From NCBI GenBank assembly GCA_963700305.1, contig CAVOXB010000017.1, positions 1-64,000 on the forward strand: 64,000 nucleotides of DNA, given 5' to 3'. This DNA is from Desulfomonile sp963700305 (GTDB lineage Bacteria > Desulfobacterota > Desulfomonilia > Desulfomonilales > Desulfomonilaceae). Made by a program: the position numbers and the translations under genes. How positions within the stretch are numbered: the first letter of the stretch is position 1; every line of letters starts with the position of its first letter. Shown one piece after another: positions 47,412-55,339 of the stretch. A model generated the notes under the pieces. It saw only the letters and a program-made list of their open reading frames with translations. It searched no databases and had not been told where the DNA came from.

Positions 47412-47940
47412 TCTGGTAAAGGTTCTTCATTCCGAACAGCCCAGCTTTGCTTAAAGCCACTTTGTTCCGTTCAGTGGATAAGTTTGTTCTGTGAGTAGGC
47501 GGAATTATGGGTGCCAGATTTGTCAACCTCGGCAAACAACATGGCGTACGTCCGCCATGTTGTTCTGAACCGGACTGGATATAACTTTCTTGAGCACCCT
47601 CCTTGTGAAACAGGTGTTTGGCAATACTGCAAATGGGGCCAAAAATAGAGAATTAGTAGTGCCCATGCCAATGAAGTCCTTAGCGTTTTGGATCGGTGAG
47701 AAAATTAAGATGGCCAGGACTAGGGTTTTGATGGCCTTTCGGAATCCGAAAGAGTATAGCCCCCCCGTCTTGCCGTCCCTGCCTGCCAAATCTCCCATTT
47801 GGGTACGTTCAGCCACGTGTAGGAAAGGCCAGATGTTCGTGTTTGGGCGGGCAAATAGAGACCTTCGGTCTCTATAGAATTGCATGCAGAAGCATGGATA
47901 TTCATGTTCTGGCTTGAACAATCGCTCTGTTCCACCGTGA
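47412..47940. other. Intergenic, nothing recognised
   Basis: About 530 bp between convergent HU and nuclease genes. No supported gene; a weak GGCGGACGTACGCC-like inverted repeat near 47543-47562 is the only structure seen. Confidence 0.35.
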
Positions 47941-48723
47941 TTACCATTCTTTGCACTGACGCTGATACCCGCAGGAACTGCACAGATAGCTTGGATTGGG
48001 GAAGAAGATCGCTGACTGGATCGCTTTCCACACGCTGGTGGTCATCTTCAGGAACCTCCGCCGGTCATCGTCATCGATCCGCACGGGACAAGTGACGAGT
48101 TCAGGTTTTGCGGTTTTCACGAGATATTCGTAACGGTACGTCAACTCGTTCGGCTCGTAACCCAGAGTAGTGGCTCCCAAACTGTATGCCACCAGTTGCA
48201 TTGCATTCACGTCACCATTGGGTTTGCGGGAGCTGGTCTTGTAATCGATCAGTGCTGTTGATCCATTCTGGATGATGGCGTCCACATACCCGATGAATGG
48301 TGGCATATCGCCGGGACCGTCTTGTATCAGCTCATTCAGGTCCATGGTGAAGGACTCTTCAACCGCTATGACCTCTGCCTCAGTATCGTATTGATCCACG
48401 AAAAGATCGAACAGCTCTCCAGCCTTGTTTAACAGAGAGTCCTGTGATTCTCGTGCTGAGTAATGATCTTCTGTCCTTCTGAGCCTATCCACTCCCCTCG
48501 ATAAACATCGACCATCTGATCAGGTCCTGAGTGGATCGCCCTCCAAAGTGCTCTGCAGATACGCCTGAATTCCCGCATGCATTGCAGAGCCGAACACAAG
48601 AGCCGACGAAGTGAACTCAGGTTCGAGGCCGTCGATGTAGTTGAACCTGTATTTCAATGGGCAGGTCGTGTAAGTGTTGATCTGCGAATACGAGATGTGA
48701 TCGTGTTCTTTTGCGGTATTCAT
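47941..48723 (-). CDS. Cas4/RecB-like PD-(D/E)XK nuclease, copy B, one frameshift
   Basis: Paralogue of the nuclease at 41191-41967. ATG 48723 is preceded by AAGGAGGAAG. SYSQINTYTTCPLKYRFNYI (first Fe-S Cys), FGSAMHAGIQAYLQSTLEGD, frameshift near 48505, EVIAVEESFTMDL, PPFIGYVDAIIQNGSTALID, YKTSSRKPNGDV, and the intact C-terminal NPSYLCSSCGYQRQCKEW with three more Cys. Four Cys with a PD-(D/E)XK core indicate an iron-sulfur nuclease of the Cas4/AddB type, a 5'-3' or end-resecting enzyme. No cas genes or CRISPR array are nearby, so a CRISPR role is unlikely; pairing with the annealing protein points to phage-style recombination. Confidence 0.8.
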
Positions 48724-48970
48724 CTTCTTCCTCCTTCCGCCTCTGAGTTCGCGGGTCCTGTTTCTCCAGTAATTTCTCTGATGAACGAGTCTCCGTAGTT
48801 CTCGGATGAGTTTCCTCTTCTTGGGTTTGGGTGGCATGGAATAGGGTCGTGAATCTGAACATGGTTGTCCTCCTTGGTTTATGGGCAGAACGGGCAATCT
48901 GGCGGCGTAAGCAGTACGCACCTATCCCGTCCCGCCCTTGTTTGCTTTTGGTTGTGATTCTGGGATTTGT

Positions 48971-49635
48971 TTACGCAGCGACTTCGGTCTGCAGGTGGGT
49001 GATCAGCTGAGATGCGGATTCACGGGGCAGGTCCTGAAAGCGGGAAGCATTCAAGGGCGAGAGCATGGATTCAATGTCCTGATCCGTGATAGTTGTGCCC
49101 TTTTGCTCAGTGCAAAGAGAGCCCTGACACTGCGCCTGGGTCGCTCTTCCATTGCCGCATTTCCAGCGGGTTCTTGCGTTTTCAGGTCTTGCCTTTTGCC
49201 GTTTGCCCATTGCTTGGGAACACTCGTTGCAGGCTCTTTGTTAGTGGTTTGCTCTTTTTCAAGTTCGGCGGCGGCCACATGCGAGACTTCTTCTGCCCCT
49301 GTGAATTCAAGGCCAAAACCAGCAAATCTCAGGGCCCGAGCTACACTTCTCGTTTCTGCCAACTCTATAAGGCTCTCTGCCAGCCGTGCATCTCTCTGGC
49401 TGTTTGCAGTGCCATAGCCCACGAACTGGCCTTTGGTCGTAACAGCGGAGCACTTGAAGATGGCATACTGACCGTCCCAGCTTACCATCTCAGTTTGCAG
49501 GTTAAGGTTCTGGTTTTCCTCATGGGCCAATCGAAGCCTGCCGCCGACGATCGGGAATACTCGGGTTTGCCATTCGTTGCCGACTTTCACTTTTCGGCTG
49601 ACCAGTTCGTCTTCTCGGAATCCATTTGTGCTCAT
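48971..49635 (-). CDS. Rad52-like single-strand annealing protein, copy B, one frameshift
   Basis: About 220 residues from ATG 49635 (AAGGAGAAGG upstream). DELVSRKVKVGNEWQTRVFP, LRLAHEENQNLNLQTEMVSW, IFKCSAVTTKGQFVGYGTAN, SLIELAETRSVARALRFAGF: the ...ET(R/K)A.xRAL.xxG.G pattern of phage annealing proteins. A variable linker is followed by a shift near 49095 into DQDIESMLSPLNASRFQDLP and LITHLQTEVAA. It is upstream of the nuclease gene in the same direction, the order also seen in copy A, so the pair acts as one module. Confidence 0.68.
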
Positions 49636-49650
49636 GTCCTTCTCCTTTCT

Positions 49651-49818
49651 TCATTTCTTGTGTGCGATCAAGCAAAGATCACATTGGGTAAAAACCACAG
49701 GATCACGGCGGCACAGAGAATCCATTCCATGATGGCCGTGAGCCCGAGCAGGAGTGATCCACATGGCGACTCCAATCACCAGCAGCATTGCCGTAAGGGT
49801 TGTGAGGAACTCTTTCAT
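49651..49818 (-). CDS. Tiny membrane protein, possibly frameshifted
   Basis: From ATG 49818, overlapping the stop of the preceding 35-residue gene in an ATGA. Begins MKEFLTTLTAMLLVIGVAMW, one membrane helix, and as written continues out of character. One base shift would join a second helix, MEWILCAAVILWFLPNVIFA (49730-49668). Two-helix proteins of this size are common in phages and integrative elements. Confidence 0.4.
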   Translation of the reverse strand: MKEFLTTLTAMLLVIGVAMWITPARAHGHHGMDSLCRRDPVVFTQCDLCLIAHKK

Positions 49819-49922
49819 TTCTCTGGTTCCTTTCTTCTGCGTTTGTCGATTTTCTCGATGACCAAATCCGCCACTATGACCAGCAGAGCGGCCACCATCT
49901 GCAAAAGTGCTTGGTTGTTCAT
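49815..49922 (-). CDS. 35-residue membrane peptide
   Basis: ATG 49922 with GGAGGG 7 bp upstream; one helix, NNQALLQMVAALLVIVADLV, and a basic tail KIDKRRRKEPEK. Translationally coupled (ATGA) to the next small gene and lying upstream of the annealing-protein gene. Function unknown. Confidence 0.5.
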   Translation of the reverse strand: MNNQALLQMVAALLVIVADLVIEKIDKRRRKEPEK

Positions 49923-50043
49923 GGCTGTTCCCTCCAGACTTGAGATTCTTGAGCTTCGGCCCCGCCCGTCCCCATATTGGTGCTCCTTTCGTGATGTATT
50001 CTGTTTTTCTATAGATTTAAGGCGGGCATGCGGGCGCAAGGCG

Positions 50044-50192
50044 TCACAGTCTCTTCAGTGCTTGATATCCTCCGATGGCTGTCACCGCTGCGTCGTCAAT
50101 GGGACCTGGAATGGGGTTGAAGATGATGTAGAGCAGGACCAGCAGGATGATCCAGCCGATCCCTCCCCTGATTCTCGATATGGCCTGTTCAT
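50044..50192 (-). CDS. Small one-helix membrane protein, frameshifted
   Basis: ATG 50192 behind GGAGG starts MNRPY, but the coding character is one base over: AISRIRGGIGWIILLVLLYI then IFNPIPGPIDDAAVTAIGGY and QALKRL, ending at 50044. The NPIPGPIDD turn after a hydrophobic helix is typical of a widespread group of small hypothetical membrane proteins. Part of a run of tiny membrane genes at this edge of the recombination region. Confidence 0.5.
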
Positions 50193-50311
50193 GGCGAAGC
50201 CTCCTTTCGTGCGTGTTTCTTTTGATCAGGAATATCCCTCAGGATGGACTCTCTAACCCTGAAATATATTATGATTCAGAAGGGATCTGACGGTAAAAAG
50301 TTCGGAAAGCT

Positions 50312-50650
50312 TTGTTTCATCGAGGATCCAAGCTGTTCTGTGTCGAATCGATCGTACCGCAACGGGTGATAGCGAAAGACACTGCGTCTGCCATAATCAA
50401 ATCGGCAATTATCTTCGGATACGCCTCACTGGTGGACGGCATACTTATGCGAATGGTTGATGAGTCGGGCTCCAGGCCTAAGGTGACCACCACGGGAAGC
50501 CTTGCGAGCGTGATTTCAGCAAAAACAACTCTTGTGGACGAGATTGACGATAACCTAATCATGGGAGGAATTCGCATTCTATACTTGCTCAACAGACGCT
50601 CAAAGAAGATGTTACGGATACAGTATCGAAGGGCTATCCCAAAGAAATGA
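50312..50650 (+). pseudogene. Type III pantothenate kinase (CoaX) C-terminal fragment
   Basis: About 100 residues matching the end of CoaX: RVIAKDTASAIIKSAIIFGY, ASLVDGILMRMVDESGSRPK, VTTTGSLASVIS and the terminal DNLIMGGIRILYLLNR. The N-terminal two thirds (phosphate-binding DxGNT, GxDR) are missing, and the upstream sequence has no start or ribosome site. It is a gene relic left after rearrangement. Confidence 0.55.
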
Positions 50651-50865
50651 AACTTTTATCAACAGGAAACCTCTAACTAGGAAGAAGGAGTTGATCCGAC
50701 GAGAATTCTCAAGAGTGGCCGGTGGATAGTAGGCAAATTAGTATTTGGTGAGTTCTTCCCTCGATGAATTTAGTAGTCTTCTCACCGCAAGACTAGAGAT
50801 CGGTCCTTGAGAGCGTCCTAAAGGACTACTCCAAGAAGTCATTGCATAGCGTAAAGTTGGGGTGA

Positions 50866-51141
50866 ATGATGAGAAAAGCGTTGTTGATTAGTGCGTTGGT
50901 TCTTTCCGTTGTGGCCCTTACTTCAGTAATGCCGTCCAGCTCTCTGGCGTGGTACGGAGGATACGGGTCAGGTGGTCAGTGCGGTTATGGTGGATATGGC
51001 GGATACGGAGGCGGTTATTCCGTCGGATATGGCGGATACGGAGGCGGTTATGGTGGCTATCCGGCCTACTACGGAGGCTATTACGGCGGCAGCGGATCGT
51101 ACGGGGGCAGAGGCTACTATGGAAGAAGCTCGCGGAGGTAG
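50866..51141 (+). CDS. Secreted Gly/Tyr-rich repeat protein
   Basis: 91 residues from ATG 50866 or 50869. Signal peptide KALLISALVLSVVALTSVMP followed by AWYGGYGSGG and then runs of GGYGG/GGGY with interspersed Ser and Arg, ending GYYGRSSRR. One Cys (GQCGY). Very low complexity; resembles glycine-rich structural or envelope-associated proteins. The skewed composition may be structural rather than catalytic. Function unknown. Confidence 0.7.
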   Translation: MMRKALLISALVLSVVALTSVMPSSSLAWYGGYGSGGQCGYGGYGGYGGGYSVGYGGYGGGYGGYPAYYGGYYGGSGSYGGRGYYGRSSRR

Positions 51142-51436
51142 TGATCTGTCAGGATGAGTTGGATGTCCGGAGGGTGGGATTTGGTGTCGCTATTCAGTGC
51201 CCGCCGGTGTCGAACAAATTGTTGGTCAGAGGGAAGGGGCCCGCGGACAGAGACCTCGGTCAAGACTACCGCTAAAAAGATTCACCCGAAGAGCTGAGAT
51301 GAAGAAGTTCTCGGAAATTCATAAGCTGAAAAGACGGATAGGGAGGGCACTTGGCAGCCTAAATTCCACGCAGCGTGGGACGGTGCGAGAAAGCTCTGGG
51401 AACCGCAGTTGTCAAAATTGAAAGGAAGGTGAAGCC
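51142..51436. other. Short gap, nothing recognised
   Basis: About 295 bp. Frames here are shadows or lack signals. GGAAGGTGAAG precedes the next start. Confidence 0.35.
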
Positions 51437-51661
51437 ATGAAAACTTACCGATTTTTTACTACGTCACATCGTGACGTTTCGGCTGAAACGGTTGAGGAGG
51501 CTATGGAGGCCTTCAATGAGATGGAACAGCAAGGACTCTCGCCTCAATTTGACTCGGTCATCCGGGTAGAGGTCGAGGACAAAGAAGGACGCTTCGTGCC
51601 GGTGGATCATGCCCTGCGGGCAGGAGATCTGGATGCCAGAAAGGAAGCACTGTTACATTAG
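51437..51661 (+). CDS. Small hypothetical protein
   Basis: 74 residues from ATG 51437 with GGAAGG upstream: MKTYRFFTTSHRDVSAETVE, EAMEAFNEMEQQGLSPQFDS, VIRVEVEDKEGRFVPVDHAL. Soluble alpha/beta mini-domain; no recognised family. Followed after 90 bp by a strong terminator. Confidence 0.6.
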   Translation: MKTYRFFTTSHRDVSAETVEEAMEAFNEMEQQGLSPQFDSVIRVEVEDKEGRFVPVDHALRAGDLDARKEALLH

Positions 51662-51747
51662 TCGGAGCAAACCCTTTGTGGCAGGTGCGACGAGTCTATG
51701 ACAAACGGCTCAGGCTGACTAGACCGCAAGCGCATTTCGTTTTGAAG

Positions 51748-51778
51748 CAGGGCTCCGTGGATGGGGCCTGTTTTTTTT
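51748..51778 (+). terminator. Rho-independent terminator
   Basis: CAGGGCTCC...GGGGCCTG stem with a 6-nt loop and one bulge (51748-51770), followed by eight T. Ends the small gene at 51437 and separates it from the leftward treY remnant. Confidence 0.8.
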
Positions 51779-51949
51779 CGTCCCTACCCTCCAAGAAGAT
51801 CTTTTCCGGCCCCAACATTCGCATCACATTCATGACTGCAACGTGAACCCGTCCGCACAATGAATTCAAAAAATGAGATCATTTATACAAAAAAAGCGGC
51901 GATAATTTATTTCTTCCGCCGCCACTTTCCAAAATGAAAGTCTGAAGAC

Positions 51950-52763
51950 CTAATGGGAAAGAAGGTCATCAAGGGAGTTGAAGCGCTCGGGCTTCCCCTT
52001 TTCACCATTGAATGTCCGCACGTTTTCATCAATATATGCCCTGATTATGGCATTGCTGCTGTAGAGTTCCCACAGAGTACGCTGAATCAATTTTATCTGG
52101 TTAGAGAGCTCCTGAGGCTCCTCGCTCGATGAAAGCGTCTTGATGACGTAGAGGACGCCTAGGAGTTTGATAAAGTCTGGATTATCTTCGGCAAGTTTCC
52201 TTTTCAACTAGGCCAAGTTTTCAAAAAGATTGACATAAGATTCGATTCGTAGCGGGAAGGCGAGGTTGTAGTAAGTTACCGAGAAGCCGTCAGGACCATA
52301 CGAGAGTGCTATCTCGCCGTCTTCGAGACACTCTCCATAGAACTTGCCAAGAAAGGGAGCGAGGAGTCTTTTGTTGGGGCCTCCAGGCGGATGACCCCAA
52401 TCCACGTCGAAAAACTGAAAGTACCTGAGAGCTGGAACCATTCTCCAAGATATCCATCAACAGCAGATTCTCAGAATCCATCGCCATATGATTTGGGACA
52501 ATGTCCTGAATCCAGCCCATGTTGTGCTTTCTCAGCTCAGCGGCCAGCGCTTCGAGGTCGGAGAGTGCTCCCAACTCAGGATTCAACTAATTGGGATCAA
52601 CCACATCGTAGCCGTGGAGGCTACCCTTTGCGGCTCTAAATATTGGCGAAGCGTACATGTCGGATATGCCCAAGTCAGCCAGATAGGGGACAACCGAATT
52701 CGCGGCCTGAAAACCGAACGAAGGACTGAACTGAATTCGATAAGTCGCTGTCGGAGCAATCAT
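51950..52763 (-). pseudogene. treY: Maltooligosyl trehalose synthase (TreY), N-terminal part only
   Basis: TreY isomerises the terminal alpha-1,4 bond of maltodextrins to alpha,alpha-1,1. From ATG 52763: MIAPTATYRIQFSPSFGF, LADLGISDMYASPIFRAAKG, then TAG where DPNxLNPELG has Gln in many homologues, then MGWIQDIVPNHMAMDSEN. A frameshift near 52440 leads to FFDVDWGHPPGGPNKRLLAP, a second TAG at the 52208 junction (NLAxLKRKL), and the frame ends IDENVRTFNGEKGKPERF plus 13 residues. Only about 270 of the usual 900 or more residues remain, so the trehalose pathway is incomplete here. Last gene of the leftward operon, 31 bp after the GH57 gene. Confidence 0.8.
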
Positions 52764-52794
52764 GAGGAGACTTCCCGATCTTTCATCACACTGC

Positions 52795-55221
52795 CTAGGG
52801 TACCCGCAGTCGAAAATTCTCGGCCAAGACCGTGCAGTTGTGTATCCATTCTTGAGCGCTTTTGTCGCCCAGGCCGGCCTTTTCCTTGAAGTCGGACCAG
52901 TACGTGTGAAGGAGCTTGTAGCAGGTGTTTTGGGTCTTCCAGAGATTGACTTCGAACGGCAATGTCTGGACTAGTTTTGCAGCACTATTCAACCTCGCCA
53001 CGCGAGAAAGATCGTCAGGTTGTTCGAGAAGTTGTTCGGCCAGATGCTCAATGTTGACTGCCAGGAGCAATCCTAGAGCAGTCGCATCCAGAGTTGCGCC
53101 GGCCAAACGAGCTTCTTCCAGAAGGGGGCGAACGACTTCGGGCTCGAGCCCCTCGCCTTGAAGCGACCCTCGAAGCTTGGCATTCAAGCATAACTCCGCT
53201 GCCAAAGCTAGCCCTTTGGGCAGTGGCGCTCCGGCCCCGTTCAGAAAGCGAATCAAGGGAGCATGGTGCTCGTATAGCGAGCTATAAGCAGCTTCAGCCT
53301 CTCGCAGAGTCGGCTCCATGATCATGTCCAGGACTTTTCGTCGCTCATCTGCAAACAACGAAGTCAGAGAGTACGTAGACGTCCCGAAGTGCTTACCCAG
53401 CAACAGTATGGTCTTGGGAAAGTCTGCTCTGGCAAAGGCCTTTGAAATCTCTTTGACAAGTGCTTCGTATTTTTGCGCTCCCTGATATTCACCCGTGCCG
53501 CAGGCGATATTGTGATCACCAAGGTGCAAAACCCCAAAGCACAGGCTTGTGGATATGCGCGTAACTTTGGACGTGACCCTTGCACGTCCGATTACAAGCT
53601 TTGTGCTTCCTGCCTGAAAATTGCGGTAATCCTCCATGACGGCAGAATACGAGTAGATCGAGCTGCGTTCACCGTTGTCCTGGAACAGCGAGCTTATGGC
53701 ATAGTGGGCGCCAACAATTTTCAAGTCGAGCATGGCAGGTCTGACGAATTTCTCATAAATTGTGCGCCCGTCTCTGTGTTCAGGTATGTTACTCTTGGCA
53801 AGTGCAAGATGTTCGAGAAAACCAGGATCGAAGGACTCGCTAAAAAGTTGGTCGGCCAACTGAAGGACTCTGCCGGCATACTGTATGACCTGAACCGTCT
53901 CAATCCCGGAAAGCTCGTCAAAAAACCACCCACAACTTGCGTACATGAGCATTGCGTGGCGCTGGAGCTCCATGAGCTGTAGGACGGCGATCTCTTCATC
54001 GGAGTTGAGTGGCTTGATCGCGCGACGGGTTAGAAACGCACTGAGTCGATCGGGTGAGCGATCCACGATGATGTCGATGTAGTCGTCTCGAGCAGCCCAC
54101 GGATCGGTGAGAAACCGTCCAGCCAATTGTTCATAAGCCGGATTCACGGCATCTCTGAGCCAGTCCAATGCCGCACGCAAGGGAGCTCGCCAGGCCTGGT
54201 TCCAACCCTGGTGGCCTCCACTGTTACACCCGCAATCCGACCGCCAGCGTTCTATTCCGTGAATGCAGCTCCACGAGCTATTCTCGAAAATCTCCACCTC
54301 ATGAGTCGGTGGATAGCTCTCCAGGTACTCGCCGTAATTCGTCAATCGCGCAATTCCGTTGGATTCAATATCATGGAGCGCGCGAGCGAGGGCCATGTCG
54401 CCGCCGCGATGATGATGCCCATAGCTTTCGCCATCTGTTGCGATATGAACTAGACGAGGATACGACCGTTCGTCGCGGAACGAGTACAGCAACCTGTTGG
54501 CGAACGCCTCTCCATTGTCGAGCAGTCCTTCAAATGCCACAGCCTGTGAAATGGAGCCGTCGTAGAAGAACAGGTTCATGACACTACCTGACGGCAGCAG
54601 CACCCGGTAAGGCATTGTATGATCGATTCTTTCACCACTCACGTCTTGCCATTCATCACCGTCAATGGGCCGAACCCGCTTCGCCTGACCAGGGGAAAGT
54701 ACAGCAAACCCGATTTCGTGATGTGCCATTATGTCCAGAGTTTCAAGATCTACAGCCGCCTCTGGCAGCCACAGCCCTTCCGGCCTGCGTCCAAAACGAT
54801 ACTCAAAATCCTTTATTCCCCAGATAATCTGAGTCTTCTTGTCGCGGCTGTTGGCCAGCGGCAGGATCATGTGATTGTAAGCTTGGGCTAAAGCAGATCC
54901 ATGACCTGAGAATCTTTCCACACTCCGCTTGTCTCCCTCCAGAATTGCCTCATACGCGTCGGTGGCGTACTTCTCCATCCAGAGCAAGAGAGTTGGGCCA
55001 AAGTTGAAGCTTATGCCGGCATAATTATTCACGAGTTGAACGATTCGTCCTTCCGTGTCCCAGAGTCTTGACACTGCATTTGCCGCATAGCATTCAACTG
55101 AAATTCGCTCGTTCCAGTCGTGGTATGGGAACGCCGAATCTTGGATCTCAATTGCTTCCAGCCAAGGGCTTTCCCTGGGAGGCTGATAAAAATGCCCATG
55201 AATACAAATGAATCGGTCCAT
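52795..55221 (-). CDS. GH57-family glycoside hydrolase with DUF3536
   Basis: 808 residues, intact. N-terminal GH57 barrel: ICIHGHFYQPPRESPWLEAI (metal/catalytic His segment), GLWLPEAAVDLETLDIMAHH with the nucleophile Glu of the WxPE-type motif, and VHIATDGESYGHHHRGGDMA with the acid Asp. A long helical C-terminal part follows (DUF3536). GH57 enzymes cleave or transfer alpha-1,4-glucans. Placement between a debranching enzyme and TreY suggests a role in glycogen or maltodextrin turnover. ATG 55221 lies 118 bp after the debranching enzyme stop. Confidence 0.85.
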   Translation of the reverse strand: MDRFICIHGHFYQPPRESPWLEAIEIQDSAFPYHDWNERISVECYAANAVSRLWDTEGRIVQLVNNYAGISFNFGPTLLLWMEKYATDAYEAILEGDKRSVERFSGHGSALAQAYNHMILPLANSRDKKTQIIWGIKDFEYRFGRRPEGLWLPEAAVDLETLDIMAHHEIGFAVLSPGQAKRVRPIDGDEWQDVSGERIDHTMPYRVLLPSGSVMNLFFYDGSISQAVAFEGLLDNGEAFANRLLYSFRDERSYPRLVHIATDGESYGHHHRGGDMALARALHDIESNGIARLTNYGEYLESYPPTHEVEIFENSSWSCIHGIERWRSDCGCNSGGHQGWNQAWRAPLRAALDWLRDAVNPAYEQLAGRFLTDPWAARDDYIDIIVDRSPDRLSAFLTRRAIKPLNSDEEIAVLQLMELQRHAMLMYASCGWFFDELSGIETVQVIQYAGRVLQLADQLFSESFDPGFLEHLALAKSNIPEHRDGRTIYEKFVRPAMLDLKIVGAHYAISSLFQDNGERSSIYSYSAVMEDYRNFQAGSTKLVIGRARVTSKVTRISTSLCFGVLHLGDHNIACGTGEYQGAQKYEALVKEISKAFARADFPKTILLLGKHFGTSTYSLTSLFADERRKVLDMIMEPTLREAEAAYSSLYEHHAPLIRFLNGAGAPLPKGLALAAELCLNAKLRGSLQGEGLEPEVVRPLLEEARLAGATLDATALGLLLAVNIEHLAEQLLEQPDDLSRVARLNSAAKLVQTLPFEVNLWKTQNTCYKLLHTYWSDFKEKAGLGDKSAQEWIHNCTVLAENFRLRVP

Positions 55222-55339
55222 GGTCTACACTCTCTGTTTGTTGTTGACGACCAATAAGGTTTGTTGCGTAAAATTCAGTGAGACTCCTCGGTTTACAGAT
55301 TAGAGCGTTCGAAACATGTCGTCTCGTTGTTTCACCGGT

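Noticed and set aside
41191..48723. Cas4-like nucleases considered as part of a CRISPR-Cas system
   Set aside because: No Cas1, Cas2, effector or repeat array in the window; each nuclease is paired with an annealing protein instead.
50949..51275. Arg/Trp-rich frame overlapping the Gly/Tyr-rich gene
   Set aside because: A frame-shifted reading of GGN/TAY codons; no ribosome site, and the other frame has a clean signal peptide.
21897..52210. Stop-codon reassignment or selenocysteine at in-frame TAA, TGA and TAG codons
   Set aside because: All three stop codons are affected and all three also end intact genes here; no SECIS-like hairpin was evident after the TGA at 36480.
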